A model generated the notes under the pieces. It saw only the letters and a program-made list of their open reading frames with translations, made no database searches and was not told the DNA's origin. Of a stretch of 11,157 nucleotides of DNA, positions 1 through 7,020 are shown piece by piece. The position numbers were made by a program, and so were the translations under genes. Source of the stretch: an uncultured Acetobacteraceae bacterium. Lineage in GTDB: Bacteria; Pseudomonadota; Alphaproteobacteria; Acetobacterales; Acetobacteraceae. The first letter of the stretch is position 1; every line of letters starts with the position of its first letter. The stretch lies in assembly GCA_903839965.1 (NCBI GenBank), contig CAIMEK010000920.1, forward strand, positions 1 to 11,157, read 5' to 3'.

Positions 1-312
1 ACGCTTGCTTCCGCCAAGGCGCTGATTCCGACGATCTCGCGCCTGCGCATCCTGCGCCAATGGGCCGGCGTGATGGACATGTCGATGGACGGCTCGCCGA
101 TCATCTGCCGCTCGCCGATTGACGGCCTCTTCCTCAACGGCGGCTGGTGCTACGGCGGCTTCAAGGCAACGCCGGCCTCGGGCTGGTGCTTCGCCTGGAC
201 AATCGCCCACGGCGAACCGCACCAGGACAATTCCCAACTCACGCTCGATCGCTTCCGCGCCGGCTGCCAGATCGACGAGAAGGGTGCGGGCCCGATCCCG
301 AACGCGCACTAA
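1..312 (+). CDS. soxB: Sarcosine oxidase, beta subunit (C-terminal part, 5' end outside window)
   Basis: Only the last 103 residues are in the window, and the frame is open from base 1 to TAA at 310-312. The beta subunit is the flavoprotein that oxidises sarcosine in the heterotetrameric enzyme. The segment carries the family's C-terminal FAD-binding pattern: 'GLFLNGGWCYGGFKATPASG' (residues 43-62 of the visible part), followed by a GEPH motif and 'LDRF', close to the usual GWGTGGFKATPGSGW...GEPH...LDRF ending of SoxB. The catalytic core and the covalent-FMN histidine lie upstream, outside the window. soxD, soxA and soxG follow at once in the standard order, which supports the call. Identification is from motif memory and context, with no alignment run. 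Confidence 0.93.
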   Translation, partial: TLASAKALIPTISRLRILRQWAGVMDMSMDGSPIICRSPIDGLFLNGGWCYGGFKATPASGWCFAWTIAHGEPHQDNSQLTLDRFRAGCQIDEKGAGPIPNAH

Positions 313-323
313 GGGACGTAACG

Positions 324-602
324 ATGCTGAGGATAAGGTGCCCGGTCTGCGGCCTGCGCGATGAAACCGAATTCGTCTATGGCGGGGATGCCACCGTGCG
401 GCGGCCCGCGGATGGCGAGACCGATCCAGACAAATGGTTCGACTACGTGTTCCTGCGCGGCAACCCGCGCGGCGCCCACCGGGAATACTGGCATCATGCC
501 CTGGGTTGCCGGCAGTGGCTGGTGGTGGAACGCGATACGCTGACGCATGCGATCGGCGCCGTGGCGGCGGCGCGTGACGCGGCCGGGGAGCTGCAATCGT
601 GA
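324..602 (+). CDS. soxD: Sarcosine oxidase, delta subunit
   Basis: This 92-residue protein matches the usual size of SoxD, the small zinc-binding subunit of cytoplasmic heterotetrameric sarcosine oxidase. The expected zinc ligands are all present: Cys6 and Cys9 in 'RCPVCG', and His58 and Cys62 in 'HHALGC', the C-x2-C plus H-x3-C arrangement known for the family. The core 'WFDYVFLRGNPRGAHREYWHH' region (residues 38-58) is also typical. The ATG at 324 is chosen because AGGGA at 312-316 sits 7 bases upstream and the protein then begins with the normal M-x4-CPxCG. A longer frame is open upstream but overlaps soxB. The stop overlaps the GTG start of soxA (GTGA), which implies translational coupling. 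Confidence 0.95.
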   Translation: MLRIRCPVCGLRDETEFVYGGDATVRRPADGETDPDKWFDYVFLRGNPRGAHREYWHHALGCRQWLVVERDTLTHAIGAVAAARDAAGELQS

Positions 603-3600
603 TCGCCCAGCCCTGGCGCGTGGCCGGGAGCGGCCGCATCGATCGCTCCACCAGCTTCACCGTACGTTTCAACGGACGCAAGATTGCCGCTTATCCCGGC
701 GACACGCTGGCCTCGGCACTGCTGGCCAACGGTGTTCGTGTGGTCGATCGCAGCTTCAAGTACCACCGTCCGCGCGGCATCTTCTCGGCCGGCGTGGAAG
801 AGCCGAACGCGCTGGTGCGGTTGCGCCAAGGCGGACGCGCCGAGCCGAACAGCCTCGCCACCACCGTCGAGGCGTTTCCCGGACTGGAGGCGGCGAGCCA
901 GAGCGGCTGGCCATCGGTGGACCACGACATCGGCGCCGCGCTCGGCGCCTTCTCGCGATTCATGCCGGCGGGCTTCTACTACAAGACCTTCGTCGGCTTC
1001 GGCCGTGGCACACGATGGTGGATGTTTTGCGAGCGGTTCATCCGCCGTGCCGCCGCCGGCGGCCGGGTTGCCGGCGAAACCGACCCGGACAGCTACGAGA
1101 AGGTCAACGCCTTCTGCGACGTGCTGGTCATCGGCGCCGGCCCGACCGGCCTCGCTGCCGCGCTGGCCGCCGGACGGGCGGGCGCGCGGGTGCTGCTGGT
1201 CGACCAGGATCACGCGCTGGGCGGCTCCCTGCTCGATGAACCGCTCGGCGGGGTGGGCGATGGCTGGAGTGCGGCAGTCATCGCCGAACTGCGGACGCTG
1301 CCCACGGTGCGCATCCTCACCCGCACCACCGCCTTCGGCGCCTATGACGGTGAGGTCTACGGCCTGATCGAACGCGTCTGGGACCACGTGGCCGCGCCGC
1401 CGGCGCACCAGCCCAGGCAGCGCTACTGGCTGGTGCGCGCCGGGGCCGCGGTGCTGGCGAGCGGAGCGATCGAGCAGCCGCTGGTATTCGGCAACAATGA
1501 CCGGCCCGGCGTAATGCTGGCCGCTTCGGTGCGCAGCTACCTCAACCGTTACGGGCTTCTGTGTGGCCGCCGCGTGGTGTTGTGCACCGGCAACGACAGC
1601 GTTTATCCGGCGGCGCAGGAACTTGCCGCCGCCGGAGCGGCCGTGACGGTGGTGGATCTGCGCAAGGACCTACCGCCAGCGCTCACCGCCGGCGCGGCAA
1701 TGGCCGGTGTCAGCGTGCTCGCCGGCCATGCGCCGGTGACCGCGCACGGCGGCAAGGCGGTATCGGGGGTGACCATCGCCGCGGTCGATGCGGCCAGCGG
1801 GCGGACCAGCGGTGCCGCGCGGCAATTGGCGTGCGACCTGCTGGCGACCTCCGGCGGCTTCGCGCCGACATTGCATTTGTGGAGCCAGCGCGGCGGACGG
1901 CCCGGCTACGATCCTGCCCGCCTTGCCTTCATCCCTGTCGCGGGAACGGTGCCACGGATGTTGTGCGCCGGTGCCGTGGCCGGCGAGGACGGGCTGGCGG
2001 GTTGCATCGACGCGGGCTTCGCAGAAGGCGCGCGGGCCGCGCAACTGACAGGCCATTCGGGCGCCGTCGGCAACCTTGCCGCGCCCGCCCTGCACGATAC
2101 CGGCTGGTGCCGCGATGCCGCGGTGGTGTCGGCAATCCACGGCCCGGACGGCGAGGTCGCCGCGCCGGCCTTCGTCGATTTCCAGCACGACGTCAAACGC
2201 AGCGACCTCGAACTCGCCCAGCGCGAGGGCTACGTCTCCATCGAACATGCAAAGCGCTACACCACCAGCGGCATGGCGACGGACCAAGGCAAGACCTCGA
2301 ACCTGAACGTGCTTGCCGGCATGGCCGAGATCGGCGGCACGACCATCGATGCGGTCGGCACCACGACCTTCCGCCCGCCATTCACGCCGATTGCCTTCGG
2401 AGCCATCGTCGGGCGCGAACATGGCCACCATTTCCGACCGACGCGCCTGTCGGCGATGCACGAATGGCACGTCTCCCACACATCTAGCTTCGTCCAGGCC
2501 GGGCTGTGGCAGCGGCCGTTCTGCTATCCGCAACCCGGCGAGGGGCAACCCGAAGCCTGCCTCCGCGAGGCCCGGCACGTGCGCCAGGCCGTCGGGATCA
2601 TCGATGTTTCCACCCTGGGCAAAATCGCCGTGCAGGGGCCGGATGCGGCGGAGTTCCTCGACCGCGTCTACGTCAATACCTTCCGCACGCTCAAGGTCGG
2701 GCGGCTGCGCTACGGCGTGATGTTGCGCGAAGACGGCGTCGTGTTCGACGACGGAACGACTGCCCGGCTGGCCGAGACCGAGTTCGTCATGTCGACGACC
2801 ACCGTCAATGCCGCCAGGGTGCAGGCACAGCTCGAACACCTGCTGCAGACCGCCTGGACTTCGCTGCGTGTGCAGGTGACCTCGGTGACCGACCAATGGG
2901 CTGCAGTCGCCGTGGCCGGCCCGGCGGCGCGGCAACTGTTGCAGGCAGCTTGCCGGGGCGCCGACCTTTCAGCCACCGCCCTGCCCCACATGGCTCTGAC
3001 CCATGCCAGCATCGCCGAGGTTCCCGTGCGCATCCACCGCATGAGCTATTCCGGCGAACTGTCCTACGAAGTCTACATACCGGCCGGGTTTGGCCAACTG
3101 GTGTGGGAGGCGCTGCTCGCCGCCGGCCAGCCGTTCGGGGTCATCCCCTACGGCACCGAGGCGATGGGCACGCTGCGCGTCGAAAAGGGCCACGTCGCCG
3201 GCGGCGAACTGGACGGCCGCACCACGCTCAAGGACCTGGCGCTCGAGCGTCTGGCCAGTCCCCGCAAACCGTTCGTGGGCTCGGTCCTGCGCCAGCGCCC
3301 GGCACTCGAGGATCCGGAACGGCCCAGCCTGGTCGGCCTGCAGGTGATCGATCGCGCGACGCCGATCCGGGCGGGGGCACTGCTGTTTCCTGAAACGGGT
3401 GAAATTGCCGGTCACGGCGAGGGCCATGTGACCTCCGTCACCTTTTCGCCGGTGGTGGAGGGCCATATCGCCCTCGCGTTGTTGGCTCGTGGCCAAAGCC
3501 GGGTGGGAGAGGTGGTGCGCTGCGCCGACCTGCTGGCGGGCCAGACGACACTGTGCCGGGTGACCGTGCCCTGCTTCGTCGATCCGGAGGGAGTGCGGCA

Positions 3601-3610
3601 GAATGCCTGA
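599..3610 (+). CDS. soxA: Sarcosine oxidase, alpha subunit
   Basis: This 1003-residue protein has the full length expected for SoxA, the large subunit that binds NAD+ and carries the folate-linked half-reaction. Residues about 19-90 form the ferredoxin-like N-terminal domain ('FKYHRPRGIFSAGVEEPNAL'). Residues 174-204 form a Rossmann dinucleotide site with GAGPTG at 179-184. A second nucleotide-fold stretch follows near residues 322-355. From about residue 613 to the end lies an aminomethyltransferase (GcvT-like) domain that hands the one-carbon unit to tetrahydrofolate, giving methylene-tetrahydrofolate. The start is GTG at 599, overlapping the soxD stop. The ORF is uninterrupted. It overlaps soxG by 8 bases. 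SoxA works with SoxB, SoxD and SoxG in the cytoplasm. Confidence 0.96.
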   Translation: MIAQPWRVAGSGRIDRSTSFTVRFNGRKIAAYPGDTLASALLANGVRVVDRSFKYHRPRGIFSAGVEEPNALVRLRQGGRAEPNSLATTVEAFPGLEAASQSGWPSVDHDIGAALGAFSRFMPAGFYYKTFVGFGRGTRWWMFCERFIRRAAAGGRVAGETDPDSYEKVNAFCDVLVIGAGPTGLAAALAAGRAGARVLLVDQDHALGGSLLDEPLGGVGDGWSAAVIAELRTLPTVRILTRTTAFGAYDGEVYGLIERVWDHVAAPPAHQPRQRYWLVRAGAAVLASGAIEQPLVFGNNDRPGVMLAASVRSYLNRYGLLCGRRVVLCTGNDSVYPAAQELAAAGAAVTVVDLRKDLPPALTAGAAMAGVSVLAGHAPVTAHGGKAVSGVTIAAVDAASGRTSGAARQLACDLLATSGGFAPTLHLWSQRGGRPGYDPARLAFIPVAGTVPRMLCAGAVAGEDGLAGCIDAGFAEGARAAQLTGHSGAVGNLAAPALHDTGWCRDAAVVSAIHGPDGEVAAPAFVDFQHDVKRSDLELAQREGYVSIEHAKRYTTSGMATDQGKTSNLNVLAGMAEIGGTTIDAVGTTTFRPPFTPIAFGAIVGREHGHHFRPTRLSAMHEWHVSHTSSFVQAGLWQRPFCYPQPGEGQPEACLREARHVRQAVGIIDVSTLGKIAVQGPDAAEFLDRVYVNTFRTLKVGRLRYGVMLREDGVVFDDGTTARLAETEFVMSTTTVNAARVQAQLEHLLQTAWTSLRVQVTSVTDQWAAVAVAGPAARQLLQAACRGADLSATALPHMALTHASIAEVPVRIHRMSYSGELSYEVYIPAGFGQLVWEALLAAGQPFGVIPYGTEAMGTLRVEKGHVAGGELDGRTTLKDLALERLASPRKPFVGSVLRQRPALEDPERPSLVGLQVIDRATPIRAGALLFPETGEIAGHGEGHVTSVTFSPVVEGHIALALLARGQSRVGEVVRCADLLAGQTTLCRVTVPCFVDPEGVRQNA

Positions 3611-4208
3611 ACTGCGTTCCGCCTTGGCCGCAGCGCTGCGACCCGGCCGTTGCGGTGCTGGTTCGGGCGAACCGTCCCTCGTCCTGTCCGAACAGCCGCT
3701 CGGGACGCTGATGCAGATCAGCGGCTGGCGCGACAGCTTCGCCGGCGCCGCGGGGGCGGTGCTGCAACGCCTCGGTTTCGCCGGTGTCGGCGAATTCGAC
3801 CGCGCGCAGGCAGCGACGGGCGGCATCGCCTTCCGCATGGCGCCGGAACGGGTGCTGTTGCGTCTGGCCTCGCCCGCTTCCTGGCAAGCGGTCGCCGCCG
3901 GGATCGACCCGGTCCTGACGCCCGTGCTCGATCTCAGCCACGCCCGCACCCTGGTCGCCATCGCCGGAGTCGACGCACCGGCCTTGCTGGCGCGCCTGCT
4001 GCCGATCGATTTCGACGACAGGACGTTTCCGCCCGGCCATTTCGTCCAATCCGGGATCCACGGCGTCGCGGTGCTGGTGCATCGGCCGGCCACGTCCGGG
4101 GCTGGCGGATTCGAGATCTACCTGCCCCGCTCCTCCGCCGCCTCGATCTGGGACCTGATCGCGGAGAGTGCCGCGCCGTTTGGATATCGGATTGACGGAC
4201 CTCGATGA
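3603..4208 (+). CDS. soxG: Sarcosine oxidase, gamma subunit
   Basis: This 201-residue protein has the normal length for SoxG, the smaller subunit of the heterotetramer, which is GcvT-related and associates with SoxA. Typical pieces are 'LMQISGW' (about residues 36-42), the 'VLDLSHARTLVAIAG' segment (about 107-121), a 'DFDDRTFPPGHFVQSGIHGV' stretch (about 136-155) and 'FEIYLPRSSAASIWDL' near the C-terminus. The ATG at 3603 overlaps the soxA stop by 8 bases and has a strong GGAGGGAG ribosome site at 3586-3593. It is the last gene of the operon, followed two bases later by an intrinsic terminator. No folate-metabolism gene, which often accompanies sox operons, follows it here. Confidence 0.92.
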   Translation: MPELRSALAAALRPGRCGAGSGEPSLVLSEQPLGTLMQISGWRDSFAGAAGAVLQRLGFAGVGEFDRAQAATGGIAFRMAPERVLLRLASPASWQAVAAGIDPVLTPVLDLSHARTLVAIAGVDAPALLARLLPIDFDDRTFPPGHFVQSGIHGVAVLVHRPATSGAGGFEIYLPRSSAASIWDLIAESAAPFGYRIDGPR

Positions 4209-4210
4209 AG

Positions 4211-4234
4211 CGGTGGCCGGACCGCCGGTTTTTT
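4211..4234 (+). terminator. Intrinsic terminator of the sox operon
   Basis: A 6-bp stem, CGGTGG (4211-4216) with CCGCCG (4222-4227), has one G-U pair and a 5-base loop. One G separates it from six T residues (4229-4234). It begins two bases after the soxG stop. GC-rich stem plus T-run in this position is the standard form of a Rho-independent terminator and separates the sox operon from the ABC transporter operon. Confidence 0.8.
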
Positions 4235-4246
4235 GAACAGAACACG

Positions 4247-4266
4247 CCGATTTTTACCCAAATCGG
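4247..4266. promoter_or_regulatory. 20-bp inverted repeat, possible activator site
   Basis: Perfect 7-bp arms CCGATTT (4247-4253) and AAATCGG (4260-4266) flank a 6-base spacer. The repeat lies between the sox terminator and the sigma-54-type promoter, with its centre about 67 bases upstream of the predicted transcription start. It lacks a T-run, so it is not a second terminator. A protein binding site, for example for a sigma-54 enhancer-binding protein, is a reasonable inference. The regulator is unknown and the sequence is not an obvious NtrC consensus. Confidence 0.45.
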
Positions 4267-4297
4267 GGAGCAATGATCCGATAACCGTCGCTACAAA

Positions 4298-4312
4298 TGG
4301 CATAGAAATTGC
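4298..4312 (+). promoter_or_regulatory. Sigma-54 (RpoN) -24/-12 promoter for the ABC transporter operon
   Basis: The sequence TGGCATAGAAATTGC fits the sigma-54 pattern TGGCAC-N5-TTGC with a single mismatch (T for C at the sixth base). The invariant GG (4299-4300) and GC (4311-4312) are separated by exactly 10 bases as required. Transcription would start about base 4324, leaving a leader of about 129 bases before the binding-protein gene. Sigma-54 control is common for nitrogen-source uptake. It needs an ATP-driven activator bound upstream, and the inverted repeat at 4247-4266 is a candidate site. Confidence 0.68.
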
Positions 4313-4396
4313 GGGGTCAGAAACTGGCTGATTGGGGACGGGGTGGAACGCGACGCCGAGCGTCCGAAGTCCTGACAGGCAGAACCATCCGATCGG

Positions 4397-4416
4397 GAGG
4401 CCGCAATGGCGGCTTC
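4397..4416 (+). other. Hairpin in the 5' leader of the binding-protein mRNA
   Basis: GAGGCCGC (4397-4404) pairs with GCGGCTTC (4409-4416), with one G-U pair, around a four-base AATG loop. It lies in the predicted leader, about 25 bases before the ribosome site of the binding-protein gene. There is no T-run, so it is not a simple attenuator. It may stabilise the transcript or affect translation. No known riboswitch class is recognisable in the leader. Confidence 0.4.
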
Positions 4417-4452
4417 GTGGGCGTTGGGGCGAAAACTGGAAAGGGGACGAAC

Positions 4453-5265
4453 ATGGTGCGACGGCTGGCAGCGACCACTGTGATGGCCGCTCTTCTCATC
4501 GGCATGGCGACGGTGTCGCGAGCCGACGTGCTCGATGACATCAAGGCGCGTGGAACCCTCGTTGTCGGGGTCAAGGCCGACTACAAACCGTTCGGCTTCC
4601 GCGATCCTTCCGGCGCGATCATCGGGATCGAGCCGGATCTCGCTGCCGACGTGGCGAAGCAGCTTGGCGTCAAGCTGGAACTGGTTCCGGTGGTTGCAGC
4701 AAACCGGATGGAATTCCTCCGGCAGGGCAAGATCGACCTGATGATCGCCACCATGTCGGACAACCCGGATCGCCGCCGCCAGGTGCAGGCGATCGAGCCG
4801 GATTATTATGCCGACTTCGTCAACGTGCTGCTGCCGAAAAACTCGCCGGTGAAGTCCTGGGAAGACCTCAAGGGCAAGAAAATCTGCGGCACCACCGGCG
4901 CCTGGTACAACAAGCCGGTGGCGGAGAAGTACGGCCCCGAGATCGTCGCGTTCGACGGGGCGGACAAGCCGCTGCTCTCGCTCAGGACCGGCGACTGCGG
5001 AGGCTACCTCTACGACCAGACCTTCATCGTCGGCAAGCTGCTCGATCCCGACTGGAAAGACGGCTACACGATGCCGCTGTCCGGGATCATGGAAACGCCG
5101 TGGACGATATCGGTCAAGCTCGGCGAGGACCGGTTCAAGAAGGTCATGGAAGACACCAGCATTGCATGGATGAAGAGCGGGCGCATCGCCGACCTTGAGA
5201 AGCAGTGGGGCGTGCCGCCAACCGCCTACGCCGCGCGCATGCATCAGCAGTACATGGCCAAGTGA
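4453..5265 (+). CDS. Periplasmic substrate-binding protein of a polar amino-acid-type ABC transporter
   Basis: This 270-residue exported protein belongs to the family-3 (PBP2-type) binding proteins that bring amino acids and related molecules to an inner-membrane importer. Residues 1-24 form a signal peptide (MVRR, hydrophobic core, then VSRA), with likely cleavage before Asp25. The mature part starts 'DVLDDIKARGTLVVGVKADY', a typical opening. The segment 'GKIDLMIATMSDNPDRRRQV' (residues 92-111) replaces the common GKxDxxxxxxTxTPER motif, and Arg107 sits where the ligand-carboxylate arginine is expected. Cys145 and Cys182 may form a disulfide. The ATG at 4453 is chosen for its signal peptide and the AAGGGGA site at 4441-4447. 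The frame is open upstream to 4309, but that start would bury the signal peptide. The ligand is not determinable, and the sox neighbours make an N-methyl amino acid or other amino acid attractive. Confidence 0.9.
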   Translation: MVRRLAATTVMAALLIGMATVSRADVLDDIKARGTLVVGVKADYKPFGFRDPSGAIIGIEPDLAADVAKQLGVKLELVPVVAANRMEFLRQGKIDLMIATMSDNPDRRRQVQAIEPDYYADFVNVLLPKNSPVKSWEDLKGKKICGTTGAWYNKPVAEKYGPEIVAFDGADKPLLSLRTGDCGGYLYDQTFIVGKLLDPDWKDGYTMPLSGIMETPWTISVKLGEDRFKKVMEDTSIAWMKSGRIADLEKQWGVPPTAYAARMHQQYMAK

Positions 5266-5334
5266 CCGGCGAATGCTGACCGCAGCCCGGTGACCCGGCG
5301 ACCCGTCATCGTGGCCGGCACGACGATGGGCGTA

Positions 5335-5358
5335 ACCGGCCGGCCCCGGCGGGCCGGT
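5335..5358 (+). other. GC-rich intercistronic hairpin between binding-protein and permease genes
   Basis: ACCGGCC (5335-5341) pairs with GGCCGGT (5352-5358) around a 10-base loop. An alternative stem, GGCCC/GGGCC, is possible inside it. It sits in the 146-base gap between the binding-protein gene and the first permease gene, with no T-run. Hairpins in this location are known in other binding-protein operons to protect the upstream message or reduce read-through, so that binding protein is made in excess. That role is inferred here. Confidence 0.5.
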
Positions 5359-5411
5359 CATGCCCCTGCCCGGTCGTCGCCGGGCCGTCGCCGCACCGAG
5401 GAGGCTGCGCA

Positions 5412-6173
5412 ATGCAGCTGATCTACGATTGGTTCCGCGAACTCTACGAGAGCACCGGGATCAATCTCATTTTCATCTACGACTCCTTCGACCGCACCCG
5501 CATGATCAAGGGGTTCTGGCTGACGCTGGAGCTCTCGTTCGTAACGATGGCGCTGAGCATCGTCATCGGCATCATCGGCGCCTGGCTGAAGGGCGCGCGG
5601 TCGATGCTGGTGCGCCATGGCGTGGACGGCTTCATCAGCCTGTTTCGCAACACGCCCCCGCTGGTACAGATCTACTTTTTCTATTTCGGCCTCGGCTATC
5701 TGCTGCCGCGCATATTCGACCCCGCCTCCGGCGCGATGGTTCCGCTTGTCTCTAACGTTGAATGGGCGATCCTGTCGCTGTCGCTGTTCGCCGGCGCCTT
5801 CAACATCGAGATCTTCCGCTCCGGCGCCGAAGCGGTGCCGCATGCGATGATCGAGGCGGCCGACAGCCTCGGTTACACGCGCAGCCAGGTCTACTGGAGC
5901 ATCGTGCTGCCGCTGGCGCTGCGCAACGCCCTGCCCGCGCTCGGTAACAACCTGGTCAATCTCGTCAAGACCACCAACCTCGCCTACGCCATCGCGGTGC
6001 CGGAACTGATGTACGTCTCCAAGGAGATCTGGTCGGACGCCAGCAACGTTCGGGAGATGATGGTCTTCCTGCTGCTCGTCTATGTCGGCCTGGTGGCGCT
6101 GCTGGTGGCCGGGCTGAACCGGCTGGAGCGGGCGCTGCAAATTCCCGGCTACGGCCAACTCGGGGGCCGATGA
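5412..6173 (+). CDS. Amino-acid ABC transporter permease (first subunit)
   Basis: This 253-residue inner-membrane protein is of the HisM/GlnP family and pairs with the next gene product to form the importer channel. Hydrophobic spans lie at about residues 35-58, 83-100, 117-135, 186-202 and 216-234. The signature 'FRNTPPLVQIYFFYFGLGY' occupies residues 78-96. The cytoplasmic EAA loop that docks the ATPase is well kept: 'EAADSLGYTRSQVYWSIVLP' (148-167). A strong GAGGAGG ribosome site lies at 5398-5404, 7 bases before the ATG. The stop overlaps the next start (ATGA), which points to coupled translation of the two permeases. Confidence 0.93.
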   Translation: MQLIYDWFRELYESTGINLIFIYDSFDRTRMIKGFWLTLELSFVTMALSIVIGIIGAWLKGARSMLVRHGVDGFISLFRNTPPLVQIYFFYFGLGYLLPRIFDPASGAMVPLVSNVEWAILSLSLFAGAFNIEIFRSGAEAVPHAMIEAADSLGYTRSQVYWSIVLPLALRNALPALGNNLVNLVKTTNLAYAIAVPELMYVSKEIWSDASNVREMMVFLLLVYVGLVALLVAGLNRLERALQIPGYGQLGGR

Positions 6174-7015
6174 TGCTGCGGCTCCGCGATGCGCTCGCGT
6201 TCTCGCCATTCATCGGCGCCTCCGCCGGCGCGGTGCGCACCTGCCGCCGCACCTGTCGTGCCGCGCTCATCGCCGCCGCTGCGGTGTTCCTCGGCTCGAC
6301 GGCGCTGGCCGCGGCAAGCAGCGGCGGCCACGACCCAGTCGCCGTCATCCTGGTGCGCTGGGCGCCGCTGCTGCTCTGGGGTTTCCTGTTCAACCTGCTG
6401 ATTTCGGTGCTGTCGATGGCGGCCGGTACGGCTGCCGGCGTTCCACTCGGCATACTGCAATTGTCACCGGTGCGCCCGCTCGCCCGGGTCGCCGGCCTCG
6501 TCACCCAGTTCTTCCGCAACGCGCCCTGGCTGGTGCTGTTGTTCATGTGCGTCTTGCTGTTGCCGTTCGAGTTCCACGTGTTCGGCGTGCGGGTGCCGTT
6601 TCCCGACTGGATCAAGGCGGTGATCGGCTTCGCCCTGCCAGCGATGGCCAACGTTGCGGAAATCGTGCGCGGCGCGGTGCAATCGGTGCCGACCGGCCAG
6701 TGGGAGAGCTCCGAAAGCCTCGGCTATACCCGCCGCCAGGCGATGGTGCATATCATCCTGCCGCAATGCATCAAGCGCATGCTGCCGCCGTGGATGAACC
6801 TCTATTCGCTGATCATCATGTCGTCGGTGAACGCCTCGGTGGTCGGCGTGAACGAGATGCTGACGTTGACCGCGCAGGTGCACGCGGCCGAAGGGTCGCG
6901 ACCCGAATTGCTCGCACCGCTCTATTCGTTCGCCCTTGTTTGCTTCTTCCTCTATGCGTATCCGATCGGCAAGTGGACCGAACGTCTGGAGCGGAAATTC
7001 CAGGTGAAGGATTGA
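6170..7015 (+). CDS. Amino-acid ABC transporter permease (second subunit)
   Basis: This 281-residue partner permease is of the same family. It carries an extra hydrophobic stretch near the N-terminus (about residues 31-50, preceded by several arginines). Further spans fall at about 66-97, 106-131, 146-165, 211-230 and 247-267. The family motif appears as 'FFRNAPWLVLLFM' (114-126). The ATPase-docking loop reads 'ESSESLGYTRRQ' (179-190), so the usual EAA triplet is ESS while the downstream glycine (185) is kept. The ATG at 6170 overlaps the upstream stop. A second ATG at 6173 follows directly, so the first residue is ambiguous. The ATPase gene begins five bases after the stop. Confidence 0.92.
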   Translation: MMLRLRDALAFSPFIGASAGAVRTCRRTCRAALIAAAAVFLGSTALAAASSGGHDPVAVILVRWAPLLLWGFLFNLLISVLSMAAGTAAGVPLGILQLSPVRPLARVAGLVTQFFRNAPWLVLLFMCVLLLPFEFHVFGVRVPFPDWIKAVIGFALPAMANVAEIVRGAVQSVPTGQWESSESLGYTRRQAMVHIILPQCIKRMLPPWMNLYSLIIMSSVNASVVGVNEMLTLTAQVHAAEGSRPELLAPLYSFALVCFFLYAYPIGKWTERLERKFQVKD

Positions 7016-7020
7016 CGGCG

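Noticed and set aside
1670..2935. Long open frame on the minus strand (421 codons) across soxA
   Set aside because: It lies wholly within soxA, a clear full-length gene. High-GC codon bias commonly leaves long antisense frames open, and the translation shows no recognisable domain.
4309..4452. Upstream in-frame extension of the binding-protein gene
   Set aside because: It would place about 48 residues before a standard signal peptide and would begin inside the sigma-54 promoter element. The ATG at 4453 has a good ribosome site.
4324..4452. Possible glycine riboswitch in the leader, given the sarcosine/glycine context
   Set aside because: I see only short local hairpins and not the conserved tandem aptamer core. 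A covariance-model scan would be decisive.
4291..5412. Minus-strand open frame (373 codons) across the binding-protein gene
   Set aside because: It is antisense to a well-supported exported binding protein, with a low-complexity Arg/His-rich translation and no family motifs.
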